58,248 nucleotides of DNA from Acidobacteriaceae bacterium (GCA_025361625.1 JANYKL010000035.1:1-58248); one strand, 5' to 3'; counted from the stretch's first letter, positions 46,184 through 55,670 are shown. Notes: generated from the sequence alone by a model not told the origin. Numbers and translations: made by a program.

Positions 46184-48226
46184 ATGAGCACTCCCGCAGG
46201 CGATGCGCCCGGCGTAATTCGCAAGCATCGACCTTACGTTCCCGAAAACATGGAGATGAAGGAACTGACCTTCCGGGCCATTTTCCTTGGCCTGATTCTG
46301 ACGGTCATTCTCGGTGCCGCTAACGCCTATCTTGGACTGCGAGCCGGCATCACCATCGCCGCGACTTACCCGGCGGCTGTGATCTCGATGGCGGTGCTAC
46401 GAGCCTGGAAAGGATCGCTGCTCGAAGAGAATATTGCTCGAACCGCTGGCTCGATCGGCGAATCCGTAGCCGCCGGAGCGATTTTTACTCTTCCGGCGTT
46501 TGTGCTTGCGGGAGTCTGGCCATCGTTCTGGTCGTTCGATTCTTATTGGAAATCAACGGCGCTCATTATGGTCGGGAGCATTCTCGGCGTGCTCTTCATT
46601 TCGCTCGTGCGCCGAGTGATGGTGGAAGACCCGGAATTGCCTTTTCCGGAGTCCGTGGCGGCCTCTGAAATTCACAAGGCAGGGCAGCGCGGGGCGCAGG
46701 CGGCCAAGTATCTTTTCTGGAATATCGGCGTAGGCGGCATTATCTATATTCTCGGCAGCTTCGGGCTGTTCGCGCCGGGCAAAGACTTTCATTTTGCAGT
46801 CGGAAGTTTAGGACGGAGCGAAGTGCGGCTGGGCCTCGCCGGAACTAAAAATATTGTGGCTGCAGGAGGCAGCAGCACATTTGCCGCCCCCAGCGTCAGT
46901 CCCGCATATCTTGGAGTCGGATACATCATCGGATTGCGGCTTGCTTCGATACAGTTTGCAGGCGGCGTTCTTGCGTGGGGCCTGATGGTTCCTCTTCTGA
47001 TCTATTTCCTCGGCCCTCAGCTCAAACAGTATTTACCGGCTGACACTCCTGACGACTGGACCACCATGGCAATTTCTGTATGGAAGTTTGTGGTGCGTCC
47101 GATCGCGGTAGGCGGAATGCTGGTGGGCGCGGCTTACACCTTATTCAAGATGGGCAAGAGCCTGACTGCGGGCTTCGGCAAAGCTATCAGCGACCTGCGA
47201 CAGACGGCTGACCAGCGCGCCCAGCTTTCTCGCACTGAGCAATACATGAGTTCGAAGGCTGTTTTCGGTTTGATCGCGCTGATGTTTGTAGCCATGTCAG
47301 CCCTCTACATCCATATGACCGGCTTGTTCGCGCCCGCCATTCTCGCGGCGGTTGTCATGATTATCGTCGGATTTTTCTTCGCCACGGTCTCTGGCAATCT
47401 GGTCGGCTTCATCGGATCGTCGAATAATCCGATCTCCGGATTGACGCTCTCGACATTACTCATCGCCGCGCTGCTCATGGTTTCACTTGGGGTTTCGGGA
47501 AGATCCGGCGTGCTGGCTGTCTTGAGCGTGGCTGCGGTCGTCTGCGTTTCCTCCGCGGTTGCCGGCGAATTATTGCAGGATTTCAAAGTCGGTTACATTC
47601 TCGGTGGTACTCCGCGACGAATCCAGACCGCGGAACTTATCGCGGTTGTCGTAGCGAGCATGGTCATGTATTTCCCGCTCGCACTTTTGAACAAATCTTT
47701 CGGATTTGGCAGCCGCGAGTTGGCCGCTCCGCAAGCCGGATTGATGGCGACGCTCGCCGTCGGAGTGGTTGGGGGCAATATGCCTTGGCCGCTGGTCGTG
47801 GTCGGAATATTTATGGGCATCGGCATGATCTTGATGCAGGTACGCAGCCCCATGCTCGTAGCGGTAGGCATGTATTTGCCATTCGAGACTACATTCGCAA
47901 TTTTCCTTGGCGGAGTTTTCCGCGCATTCGGCGACTGGCTCGCTCGCCGGCGCGGATTTAACTCCGCACAGCTGGCGCGCGTGGAGAACGCGGGCGTGCT
48001 TACTGCATCAGGACTCATCGTAGGCGAGTCGCTGATGGGCTTGGTCTGGGCGGGAATCGTGGCGGTCGCGAAAGCGCGCAACTGGAACATTCCGCAAATT
48101 TTTGCCAACCCCTCGTATCTCTTCGGACTTTTTGTAATGGCGGCACTGGCCGCAATCATGATCAGAATTCCGCTGACGAGCGGCGGAGATCCGAACGAAC
48201 CCGCTCCGCCTGTGGGAATGATGTAA
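46184..48226 (+). CDS. OPT-family oligopeptide transporter
   Basis: This 680-residue membrane protein has about 14-16 helices. The start (NMEMKELTFRAIFLGLILTVILGAANAYLGLRAG) is the family signature, and PELPFPESVAASEI and GNLVGFIGSSNNPISGL are also typical. OPT proteins move oligopeptides or metal-chelate compounds with a proton or cation gradient. The substrate is not evident. ATG 46184 begins the gene, with a short hydrophilic N-terminus. The 45942-46183 gap upstream holds no recognised gene. Confidence 0.93.
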   Translation: MSTPAGDAPGVIRKHRPYVPENMEMKELTFRAIFLGLILTVILGAANAYLGLRAGITIAATYPAAVISMAVLRAWKGSLLEENIARTAGSIGESVAAGAIFTLPAFVLAGVWPSFWSFDSYWKSTALIMVGSILGVLFISLVRRVMVEDPELPFPESVAASEIHKAGQRGAQAAKYLFWNIGVGGIIYILGSFGLFAPGKDFHFAVGSLGRSEVRLGLAGTKNIVAAGGSSTFAAPSVSPAYLGVGYIIGLRLASIQFAGGVLAWGLMVPLLIYFLGPQLKQYLPADTPDDWTTMAISVWKFVVRPIAVGGMLVGAAYTLFKMGKSLTAGFGKAISDLRQTADQRAQLSRTEQYMSSKAVFGLIALMFVAMSALYIHMTGLFAPAILAAVVMIIVGFFFATVSGNLVGFIGSSNNPISGLTLSTLLIAALLMVSLGVSGRSGVLAVLSVAAVVCVSSAVAGELLQDFKVGYILGGTPRRIQTAELIAVVVASMVMYFPLALLNKSFGFGSRELAAPQAGLMATLAVGVVGGNMPWPLVVVGIFMGIGMILMQVRSPMLVAVGMYLPFETTFAIFLGGVFRAFGDWLARRRGFNSAQLARVENAGVLTASGLIVGESLMGLVWAGIVAVAKARNWNIPQIFANPSYLFGLFVMAALAAIMIRIPLTSGGDPNEPAPPVGMM

Positions 48227-48337
48227 CCGGAGACAACCCATGGCTTGAGTTTAAGCCAGCCAGCCGTTTAAGGTGGGGAAAGCGGTAAGCGCCTCCGCGA
48301 CGCGAAGCACGGCCACTGTGAAACAGCGCATTTTCCA

Positions 48338-49045
48338 ATGTCCATCGCAGAAAATATTATCCAGGTCCAAGAACGAATCGCGTCAGCCGCCAGCCGCGCA
48401 GGGCGAAGCCTCGAAGGGATTTCGCTCATGGCCGTGAGCAAAACATGTTCGGCAGAGAGTATTCGCGAAGGATACGGCGCGGGCTTGCGTGTCTTCGGCG
48501 AAAATCGTGTGCAGGAATTCTCAAGCAAGTACGAAGCTCTTAAGGATCTTCCGGGTACGTCATGGCATCTGATCGGCCACCTGCAGACGAATAAAGCTGC
48601 GAAGGCTGCCGAGCTCTTTGACGCGATTGATACTGTCGACTCGGTACGAATGGCGGAAAAGATGAATGCCGCCGCGGAAGCACTCGGCAAGACTCTGCCC
48701 GTGCTAATCGAGGTCAACGTCGGAGGCGAACTTGCGAAGAACGGAGTGTCGCCGAATTCTGAAGAGTTGAAGAAAATTCTGCAAGGCGCGCCAGAATGGG
48801 AGCACTTGCGGATCGAGGGGCTGATGACGGTTCCGCCGTACAGCGATGATCCAGAACACGCTCGACCCTATTTTCAAATGCTGCGAAAGATACGAGACGG
48901 CGTCGCGGCGCGCAAACTGGAGCAAGTCGGCATGGACAGTTTATCCATGGGCATGTCGCATGATTTCGAAGTCGCGATTGAAGAAGGATCAACGTGCGTG
49001 CGCGTGGGCACCGCAATTTTCGGCAAGCGCGTCACAACCCCATGA
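48338..49045 (+). CDS. YggS-family PLP-binding protein
   Basis: This 235-residue protein has the PLP-binding lysine in LMAVSKTCSAESI and then GLRVFGENRVQEFSSKY, TSWHLIGHLQTNKA and a phosphate-binding SMGMSHDFEVAIEEGSTCVRVGTAIFG. This family controls free PLP and amino acid balance and acts in the cytoplasm. It follows the OPT gene by about 110 bases on the same strand. No proline-synthesis or cell-division gene lies next to it. Confidence 0.95.
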   Translation: MSIAENIIQVQERIASAASRAGRSLEGISLMAVSKTCSAESIREGYGAGLRVFGENRVQEFSSKYEALKDLPGTSWHLIGHLQTNKAAKAAELFDAIDTVDSVRMAEKMNAAAEALGKTLPVLIEVNVGGELAKNGVSPNSEELKKILQGAPEWEHLRIEGLMTVPPYSDDPEHARPYFQMLRKIRDGVAARKLEQVGMDSLSMGMSHDFEVAIEEGSTCVRVGTAIFGKRVTTP

Positions 49046-49257
49046 TCCCCCGCCACCGGCGCCAGACGGCAACGCCAATGAGGCATGTGGATTTTTAGCA
49101 AAGCTTTTGAAGGTATCCCGATCCTCCGTTAGTATTGCTCCGGCGAATCTAATAAAGCGATTCGCGTTTCGGGCATCACCGCCTAGCAATTACCGTGGGA
49201 TAGGAAAAGCGGTGAGGATGTCCGGGCCACGCACAGCTTCACACGATCGGAAGTCGC

Positions 49258-50652
49258 TTGAGCTTTTCCCAACGTCTTGATGAAATTCGAACTGGATTTG
49301 AGCGGCCCTTCTGGGTCGCCAACATCACGGAGATTTTCGAGCGGCTCTCTTACTATGGTGCCTTTGCCTCTCTTGCTCTTTACCTGCAGGAAAAATTAAA
49401 TTTTTCGACTGAACAGACTGGGACGCTCACCGGGCTATTCGGCGGCATGGTGTGGTTCCTCGCCATTTTTGGAGGGGCTGTGTCGGACCGGCTCGGCTTT
49501 CGCCGCGCTCTGTCGATGGCCTATCTCATCCTGGCGGCCGCTTATTTTCTGATTGGCTCGATTGGCACGTCTTGGCTCGCTCCGGTTCGTAACGCGGTGC
49601 CGCTCGGCCTCTTCGTCGGGTGCATTCTCATCTTGCCGGCACTTGGCGTCTCCTTGGTCAAGCCCTGTGTCGTCGGAACGACGGCGCGGGCTTCAAAAGA
49701 AAACGTGCGCTCGATTGGCTACTCGATTTACTACACGATGGTCAACATCGGCGGAGCCCTGGGCCCTTACTTTGCATCGTGGGCGCATCGCCATCTGGGA
49801 GTTGAGAACGTCTATCGCGTTGCTGCCATCGGCGTTTTCGCAATGTTCTTTGTCGTCATTCTATTTTTTCGCGAGCCGCGGAAAGAGGGGGACGCTCCGC
49901 CGCCATCGATTGCGACAGTGGCGCGAAATTTTTGCGTTGTGGTCGGCAATTACAAATTGGTTCTGCCCACTCTACTCATCGCGCTCGTTCTCCGAATCGC
50001 GCTGCTGATTTATCCGCAATATAGCGTGCCCTGGTGGGTGTGGTGCGTATTTCTAATTGGGGTGCTTGCCGGAATCAGCCGCTTCATGTGGTTTCTGGTG
50101 CTCTTCACGGGATATTGGGTCGTCTTCTGGCAGCAATACATCAGCTTGCCAGGCTACATTCACGGATACATCAACTCGGGCGCGGATGTCGAAATCATTC
50201 TCGTCACAGACGGCCTAACAGTGATTTGTCTGACCCTCGCCATCAATTACTTCACGCGCAAGATTCCCGCCTTCCAGGCTGTAATTTTAGGGACGGTAAT
50301 TACTTCTCTTTCGTGGGTGATCCTGGCTCTAAGGCCAACGCTGTGGGGAGCGGTGTTATCTCTGTTCGTGCTTGCGCTGGGAGAAATTATTCAGTCTCCC
50401 CGTTACTACGAATATATTTCGCGACTCGCGCCGCCTGGCCAGCAAGGCACATATATGGGTTTCGCGTTTCTGCCGATTGGGATCGGATCGTTAATCGGTG
50501 GCTGGTTTGGAGGAACTCTGGTTCACCATTTTGGAGAAGTCGCGCACCAGCCAGCGCGAATCTGGTGGTCGGTCACGGCTGTCGGGCTGGTCACTGCGCT
50601 CGCGCTCTGGATTTATGACATAACGTTGCAATCGCAGGCGACAATCAACTAG
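49258..50652 (+). CDS. POT/MFS-type peptide transporter
   Basis: This 464-residue membrane protein has about 12 helices. The opening PFWVANITEIFERLSYYGAFASLALYL is close to the POT/PTR2 'E-x-x-E-R-F/L-x-Y-Y-G' motif that carries proton coupling, and a later segment (SIGYSIYYTMVNIGGALGPYFA) matches the family's second signature. A second membrane transporter of likely peptide substrate (OPT) lies upstream on the same strand. The start is TTG 49258. A substrate other than peptides cannot be ruled out. Confidence 0.88.
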   Translation: MSFSQRLDEIRTGFERPFWVANITEIFERLSYYGAFASLALYLQEKLNFSTEQTGTLTGLFGGMVWFLAIFGGAVSDRLGFRRALSMAYLILAAAYFLIGSIGTSWLAPVRNAVPLGLFVGCILILPALGVSLVKPCVVGTTARASKENVRSIGYSIYYTMVNIGGALGPYFASWAHRHLGVENVYRVAAIGVFAMFFVVILFFREPRKEGDAPPPSIATVARNFCVVVGNYKLVLPTLLIALVLRIALLIYPQYSVPWWVWCVFLIGVLAGISRFMWFLVLFTGYWVVFWQQYISLPGYIHGYINSGADVEIILVTDGLTVICLTLAINYFTRKIPAFQAVILGTVITSLSWVILALRPTLWGAVLSLFVLALGEIIQSPRYYEYISRLAPPGQQGTYMGFAFLPIGIGSLIGGWFGGTLVHHFGEVAHQPARIWWSVTAVGLVTALALWIYDITLQSQATIN

Positions 50653-50720
50653 CACATGTCACGATCTTGGGCGAGATAAAACGGCGCCGCGTCTCCTTGG
50701 CGAATGAGGCTCGGTGCGGG

Positions 50721-51650
50721 TTAGTGACGCTCTTCTCCCAGAAACTTCTCGACTTCAAGCGCGGCCATGCATCCGGAACCGGCGGCGGTGATTGCCTGGC
50801 GGTAACGGCGGTCCTGCACGTCTCCGCACGCAAAAACTCCGGGCACCTTGGTCATCACGTTGTTCTTCGTGACGAGATATCCATCGGCGTCGCTGTCGAG
50901 TTGTCCTGCGAACACCTTGGCGTTCGGAACGTGGCCGATACCGAGAAACATGGCGCTCGTCGGAAAATCCCAGCTCTCTCCAGACTTCAAATTTCGCAAG
51001 CGCAGGGCAGTGACTTCTTTCTTACTGACATCAAGAACTTCATCGACGACGGTATCAGTGAGAAAAGCAACCTTGGGGTTGGCGCGCGCGCGTTCAAGCA
51101 TGATTTTCGACGCGCGAAATTCCTCGCGCCGGTGAATGAGGGTGACCTTGCTTGCAAAGCGCGTCAGGAACGTCGCCTCTTCCATGGCGGAATCGCCGCC
51201 GCCAATTACCGCGATCTCTTTCCCGGAGAAAAAGAAGCCATCGCAAGTCGCGCATGATGAAACGCCATGGCCGATGAGCGCATGCTCGCTCGGCAGCCCG
51301 AGCCAGCGCGCCGACGCGCCGCTTGCGATGATGAGCGAACGAGTTTGAATTGTTTCTTTCCCAAAAGTCAGCTCGATTGGGCGCTTGCTCAAATCAGCTT
51401 TGACGAGATGGCCCATGTGATATTCGGCGCCGAATCGTGAAGCTTGCTTGCGCATGTTCTCGATCAATTCGGGACCTTGAATGCCTTCTGGAAAACCGGG
51501 AAAATTTTCGACAAGCGTGGTTAAACCTAGTTGTCCGCCCGGTTCGTGACCCTCGATGACTAGCGGTTTCAGGTTGGCCCGCGCCGTGTAGAGTGCGGCA
51601 GTGTGGCCAGCGCACCCGGAGCCGATGATTACGACGTTGCGTATATCCAT
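50721..51650 (-). CDS. trxB: Thioredoxin-disulfide reductase
   Basis: This 309-residue flavoprotein has the FAD-binding GSGCAGHTAALYTARA, the redox pair CATC (Cys133-Cys136, in SSCATCDGFF), the NADPH-binding IGGGDSAMEEA and a C-terminal FAD segment with GVFACGDVQDRRYRQAITAAGSGCMAALE. It keeps thioredoxin reduced with NADPH. The first 'GSGCAG' site has Cys in place of the common Pro/Ala. ATG 51650. Confidence 0.96.
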   Translation of the reverse strand: MDIRNVVIIGSGCAGHTAALYTARANLKPLVIEGHEPGGQLGLTTLVENFPGFPEGIQGPELIENMRKQASRFGAEYHMGHLVKADLSKRPIELTFGKETIQTRSLIIASGASARWLGLPSEHALIGHGVSSCATCDGFFFSGKEIAVIGGGDSAMEEATFLTRFASKVTLIHRREEFRASKIMLERARANPKVAFLTDTVVDEVLDVSKKEVTALRLRNLKSGESWDFPTSAMFLGIGHVPNAKVFAGQLDSDADGYLVTKNNVMTKVPGVFACGDVQDRRYRQAITAAGSGCMAALEVEKFLGEERH

Positions 51651-51830
51651 AGCGGTAGTGGTAAAAAGCCTTACTGGTTAGATTCGGGAAAGATGATTTC
51701 GCTTCAGAGCACGCCCCGTGGTACCGGCGGATAAAGCCGCGCTGGCAACGACGCTGCGTGATCGGTGCATTGAAGCGCTTCGCCAACCGTTAATTTATTG
51801 CTGCCAATTCATCGCCCTCTACAGGCGTGG

Positions 51831-52601
51831 CTAAGGATTGTTGCGATTGGTAGCGGTCGCCTTTTTCGATGTCGGTGTGCTTAACCTGCCTAATTCTCCC
51901 GGTACCATTTTTCGTGCGTTCAGCGCGTCACGGTAGCGTTCCATGATTGAAGAAGCACTGCGGAAAATTGAATCGTAGGCGCTTTGGTCAACCGAATTGC
52001 CTTCTGCTCCCGAACACCGCGCCAGAACTACCGAAGATTTTCCGAATCGTTCCAACTTCACACGCGAAACCGGAGTGCTGGTCGAGAGCATTGAAGCGGC
52101 CGACACTATTGTCGATGCGCTGTCTTCGATGGCAATCTGCATCAAATCTTTTGGATCTCGCACTCGCAAGACCAGCGTTTCCACCATGTTTTTCGCGTCT
52201 ACGCTGAAGGAATATTGAACGTTGCTAAAGAACATGGAGCCAGGGAATTCTTTTCGCACCCGAACCCAGTCCGAGGCTGTAATCGCACCTGGCGGCAGTT
52301 TCTCCATGCCTGGCACCGGCGTATTCTCATCGAGCGTTGAGTGTCCACGTGCAACTTCGTAGTCCTTGGCAAAAGCCAGTTTTAAAGGAACTTTCATGAG
52401 CGAGGAAGTCAATTCCTTTTGATCTTCCGCGGACGGGGTACAGACATTGAGGACGTTAACTTTAACGGAAGGCTGTTGCGAATTTGGCGACACCTGTTGA
52501 GAACAGGTAAGGGTAGCCATGGCGACCGTCGCCATGAGTCCGGACAATTTCAGAAGGAACACCGCGAAATTGTAACAGGCACTCGCAGGTTGCGGCCGCA
52601 A
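51831..52601 (-). CDS. Exported protein of unknown function
   Basis: This 256-residue protein has a hydrophobic N-terminus. A mostly beta-rich body follows with YSFSVDAKNMVETLVLRVRDPKD and SRVKLERFGKSSVVLARCSG. I do not recognise the family. The start is uncertain: TTG 52601, ATG 52535 or ATG 52520 are all in frame and each leaves a usable hydrophobic N-terminus. Confidence 0.55.
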   Translation of the reverse strand: MRPQPASACYNFAVFLLKLSGLMATVAMATLTCSQQVSPNSQQPSVKVNVLNVCTPSAEDQKELTSSLMKVPLKLAFAKDYEVARGHSTLDENTPVPGMEKLPPGAITASDWVRVRKEFPGSMFFSNVQYSFSVDAKNMVETLVLRVRDPKDLMQIAIEDSASTIVSAASMLSTSTPVSRVKLERFGKSSVVLARCSGAEGNSVDQSAYDSIFRSASSIMERYRDALNARKMVPGELGRLSTPTSKKATATNRNNP

Positions 52602-52631
52602 CCTGCCGTGACTTTGCGTTTACTCCGGAGG

Positions 52632-53297
52632 TTATTCGGCTCCGCCGCTTTCAACTTCCAGGGCGCCGTGCCGGCGCAATAGTTGAGGCAAGTTCTGAGA
52701 GAAGGCTGAGCGCGGCAGCACCATATCGCAGCCGACGTCGTGGGCTTTCGCCTTGAGGTCTCCCTGCACATGCGACAGGAAACCGATAACCGAGGTTCCT
52801 TTTTTAAACTTGCTCTTTAGTTTCGGAATCAGCGTCAAAGGCTTGGCGTTGACATTGTTCAAATCGAAAATGATGAGGGCAGGCTGTTCGACACCACTCA
52901 CCTTCATTTTTTCGATCAGCTCTTTCTCGGTCTTGACGAACTCGACCTTCACGTTCATCTTGCGGCCGGTGTCTTGAATCTTGCTCAAGAAGAAAAGATC
53001 TTCAACAAACGCAAACACGCGGGAGGCAGCATCTTCCTTTAGAGCCGGAAGGGGCTCGGGGTCAGCCACTGGATACGCGGATGAGAAACCTCCGCGACGC
53101 GGACCCCGGCTGCCGTTGCCGTTATTGCCATTCATGTTGGCGCGATAACTGTGGTCCATCGGAGCGGTAAAAATGCCCTGATTTTCCTGGCGATCATGGC
53201 CCATTGGGCCACCCGCGGCTCGTTTTGGCGGACGCCGTCCACGGCGCCGTTTGTGTCTCCCTCCACCCGGGGAGGGACGTCCAGGTCCTGCGTTCAT
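52632..53297 (-). CDS. Degenerate receiver-domain protein with a disordered basic/Gly-rich N-terminus
   Basis: This 221-residue protein has an N-terminal 80 residues rich in Gly, Arg, Pro and Asn. A receiver-like fold (about 90-215) follows with ALIIFDLNNVNAKPLTLIPKL, where D would be the phospho-acceptor. The usual acidic pair near the start is V-E-D, the Lys near the end is Arg (LPRSAF), and no output domain follows. It may act as a phospho-independent or inactive receiver, with the N-terminus binding nucleic acid (inference). ATG 53297 overlaps the TGA of a small upstream frame as ATGA. A 10-bp A/G repeat lies just before it. Confidence 0.7.
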   Translation of the reverse strand: MNAGPGRPSPGGGRHKRRRGRRPPKRAAGGPMGHDRQENQGIFTAPMDHSYRANMNGNNGNGSRGPRRGGFSSAYPVADPEPLPALKEDAASRVFAFVEDLFFLSKIQDTGRKMNVKVEFVKTEKELIEKMKVSGVEQPALIIFDLNNVNAKPLTLIPKLKSKFKKGTSVIGFLSHVQGDLKAKAHDVGCDMVLPRSAFSQNLPQLLRRHGALEVESGGAE

Positions 53298-53518
53298 ATT
53301 TTTTCTCTTTTTTCTCTTTTTTCTCTTTGCAAATCTTCGCGGTTAGCTGCTGAAGTCAAGTTCTGAAAAATTACTGTCACCTGGGCCAGCGCTGCCTGGC
53401 GAAGCTGTTTGCAGGTGACATGTAGAGGCAATCGCAGGCGCAACTTGCGCGCCTTTAACTCGGTAACCGACAGGCCAAAACCGCTGCGGTTGGGTGCTAT
53501 TTCGAGATCGATATCCAA
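53294..53518 (-). CDS. Candidate 74-residue ORF upstream of the receiver gene
   Basis: This open frame ends with TGA overlapping the next start codon as ATGA, which would couple their translation. The last ten residues (REKREKREKI) come from the 10-bp repeat at 53300-53328. The body is Arg/Leu-rich (RKLRLRLPLHVTCKQL) with no recognised family. It may be a real coupled leader ORF or chance. Weak call. Confidence 0.3.
   Translation of the reverse strand: MDIDLEIAPNRSGFGLSVTELKARKLRLRLPLHVTCKQLRQAALAQVTVIFQNLTSAANREDLQREKREKREKI
53300..53328. repeat. 10-bp tandem repeat (TTTTTTCTCT type) just upstream of the receiver gene start
   Basis: About three units of TTTTTTCTCT lie within about 30 bases of ATG 53297. 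On the minus strand it is an A/G-rich tract just before the start codon. Copy number changes could alter the reading frame of the upstream ORF or the spacing before the start. Confidence 0.75.
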
Positions 53519-53786
53519 ACTTTTAAGCTAGGCGCCCGGAGTCATTATGGCGCGAACAGTTAGCCTGGAAGGCAAACCATTAGGGACATCTTGATGTTAC
53601 TCATGAAAGCATTGGATGCGCAAGGGCGGAGTGACTTTAGTTTTCCACACGCGCGTCACATCTTTCCTTGCCACGTGCAAATGCGATTGTTTTCTTTGTC
53701 TCGGCCATTCAAACCTGGGCTTCGATTTCAAGTTCCTCGGGCTATACGCCGATGTACTGGAAGTGAAACCTTCGCCTGCCAGGGAG

Positions 53787-55007
53787 ATGCTTTCGTTGCC
53801 GGGCCAGCGCTTCGTTGCCCGACAACCGATACTAGATTGTGCGCAAAAAGTCTTCGGATACGAAATTTTATTCCGCAATGGGGCCGAAGACTACTTTAAC
53901 GCCGATGCGGACCCCGAACTTGCGGCTCGATCAACTTTAGACAGCTCGCTGCTTTTTGGAATCACAACTCTCTGCGACAATCGCCGCGCTTTCGTAAATT
54001 GCACTCGTGAAGTTTTGTTCAAGGATCTGATTACTCTTCTTCCACCGACGCAAGCCGTTGCCGAGATTCTGGAGACAGTCGAACCCGAAGATAGAGTCGT
54101 CGCTGCTTGCAAGCGGTTGAAGGCCTCTGGATATCTCATTGCGCTCGACGACTTCGCGCCGAATGATCCGCGCATTCCGCTGGTTGAGTATGCAGACATC
54201 ATAAAAATCGATTTTCGGGCGACCCGCCCCGAGGAGAGGGCGGCATTAATACGCCGTTTTTCATCTGCAAAATGCAAGATGCTAGCGGAGAAAATCGAAA
54301 CACCCCAAGAGTTCCACCAAGCATCTGAGATGGGGTTCGTCTACTTCCAGGGACACTTTTTTAGCAGGCCTGAACTTGTGGCCGGGAGAGAGGTGCCGGC
54401 GAGCCAGCTTCATTACGTGCGCCTGCTCGAGATGGTGTCGCGGCCAGAAATTAATGTTTTGGAGCTTGAGCGGCTGTTAAAGCAGGAAGCGTCCATTTCC
54501 TATCGCTTGCTGCGTTATTTAAATTCCCCCATATTCGGCATGGCGCTCGAAATCACTTCAATTCGTCACGCCATGGCGATTCTCGGCGAACGCGAAATGC
54601 GCCGGTGGATTCGCCTGGTCGTCACCGTCGGGGCGGCTGAGCAAGCCTGCAGCGAACTGATCTTGATGGGCCTGACTCGCGCGCGCTTCTGCGAGCTGCT
54701 CTCCAATCGAGTGCGAGCGCACGGCGACTTATTTTTTGTTGGGCTGCTTTCGGTGATGGATTCGATTCTTCAGGTCAGCATGGAAGACTTGCTGAAACAG
54801 CTTCCCGTTGAAAAAGAAACTAAAGCAGTTTTGCTGGGGCAGAAAAGCAAACTTGAGCCGGTGTATCAATTAATGCTTGCGAGCGAGGCGGGGCAATGGT
54901 CGGAAGCGTCCGCACTCGCCAAGCTCCTTGATCTCTCGGAACAAGAGGTCGCGACTCGCTGGTGGCAGGCCCTGAATTGGGCCCAGGAAGCGACTTCAAG
55001 CGCCTAG
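53787..55007 (+). CDS. EAL-HDOD signalling protein (YuxH/CdgJ type)
   Basis: This 406-residue protein has an EAL-like domain (1-205) with VARQPILDCAQKVFGYEILFRNG and then a C-terminal HDOD domain (205-400; YRLLRYLNSPIFG...ILGEREMRRWIRL). In the EAL domain the motif is YEIL, and VNCT, EILE, LDDFA, IKIDF, LAEKIET and FQGHFFSRP are also present. So most metal and c-di-GMP contacts are there, but the E-A-L is changed; activity is uncertain. HDOD-EAL proteins often work without hydrolysis in motility or stress. ATG 53787 is used; the frame is open to 53616 and GTG 53763 is possible. Confidence 0.88.
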   Translation: MLSLPGQRFVARQPILDCAQKVFGYEILFRNGAEDYFNADADPELAARSTLDSSLLFGITTLCDNRRAFVNCTREVLFKDLITLLPPTQAVAEILETVEPEDRVVAACKRLKASGYLIALDDFAPNDPRIPLVEYADIIKIDFRATRPEERAALIRRFSSAKCKMLAEKIETPQEFHQASEMGFVYFQGHFFSRPELVAGREVPASQLHYVRLLEMVSRPEINVLELERLLKQEASISYRLLRYLNSPIFGMALEITSIRHAMAILGEREMRRWIRLVVTVGAAEQACSELILMGLTRARFCELLSNRVRAHGDLFFVGLLSVMDSILQVSMEDLLKQLPVEKETKAVLLGQKSKLEPVYQLMLASEAGQWSEASALAKLLDLSEQEVATRWWQALNWAQEATSSA

Positions 55008-55086
55008 GGACGGGGTTTGTAAACGGGCCGCTGGTCGTTCCGCTGCCTTACCAGCTCTTGCCCATTAACTCTTGCTCCATTGAGCG

Positions 55087-55640
55087 TTACGGAGCTTCGA
55101 TCGGTTCCATCTTTCCGTCGCGGGTATGGTGAAGCACAAGCAACTTCCCCTCCCGATCCCTGAAAATGAAAACATCGCGATCGCGGAAGTGCGCTTCCTT
55201 GATTGCTTCTTCCAGCGACATGGGATGCAGCGCGACCGAATCACTGGTATGCACCGGATGAACTTCCGTAGTGCGTGCGATGGAAGGGAATTTGTGTACC
55301 GTGATCGATACGGTTGAAGTCTCCGGAAGTCCGAGCGCGACTTGGTAGTTTGTGTCCGGTGATTGACCATCGAGTTTCTTGACAGCCTTCCGCTTCTTTG
55401 TGAGCCATCGAGTCTTGAAGCGGAGAGTTGCTTGTGGAGGTGACCCAAGGCCTCGCTGATAGCTGATGACATATCGTTTGTTTGCGCCAGGCGACGATCG
55501 GGCCATTTGGAGGGTTAAATCGTCATCTCAGCTTTATGGCGATGCTTCTCGACCCCGTCGTATGTTCTAATCTTCACACTTGCACAGAACCCCTTAAATT
55601 TGAGAAGGTTATAGGCAGAAAAGTACACGGGCGCTGGGTT
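55087..55640 (-). pseudogene. Broken long-form hibernation-promoting factor (HPF/RaiA)
   Basis: An intact minus-strand frame (55087-55506) ends in a clear S30EA/HPF C-terminal domain: ALHPMSLEEAIKEAHFRDRDVFIFRDREGKLLVLHHTRDGKMEPIE. Upstream, in another frame, are the core pieces: VEKHRHKAEMTI, then an in-frame TAA, then RRLAQTNDMSSAISEALGHLHKQL. These match an HPF core with 14 codon positions between TI and DM, as in the family. Next comes a frameshift near 55430 into LRFKTRWLTKKRKAVKKL. So one stop and one frameshift separate the recognisable parts, and the first roughly 30 residues are missing or diverged. Active HPF dimerises 70S ribosomes in stationary phase. The locus is divergent from the HU gene. 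Sequence error is possible. Confidence 0.65.
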
Positions 55641-55670
55641 TAGGACCGGCCGAAAGGAAACAGAAGGCTT

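Noticed and set aside
53616-53786. N-terminal 57 residues of the EAL-HDOD frame
   Set aside because: This Cys-rich, non-conserved stretch precedes the family's usual start, and a later start at 53787 (or 53763) fits better.
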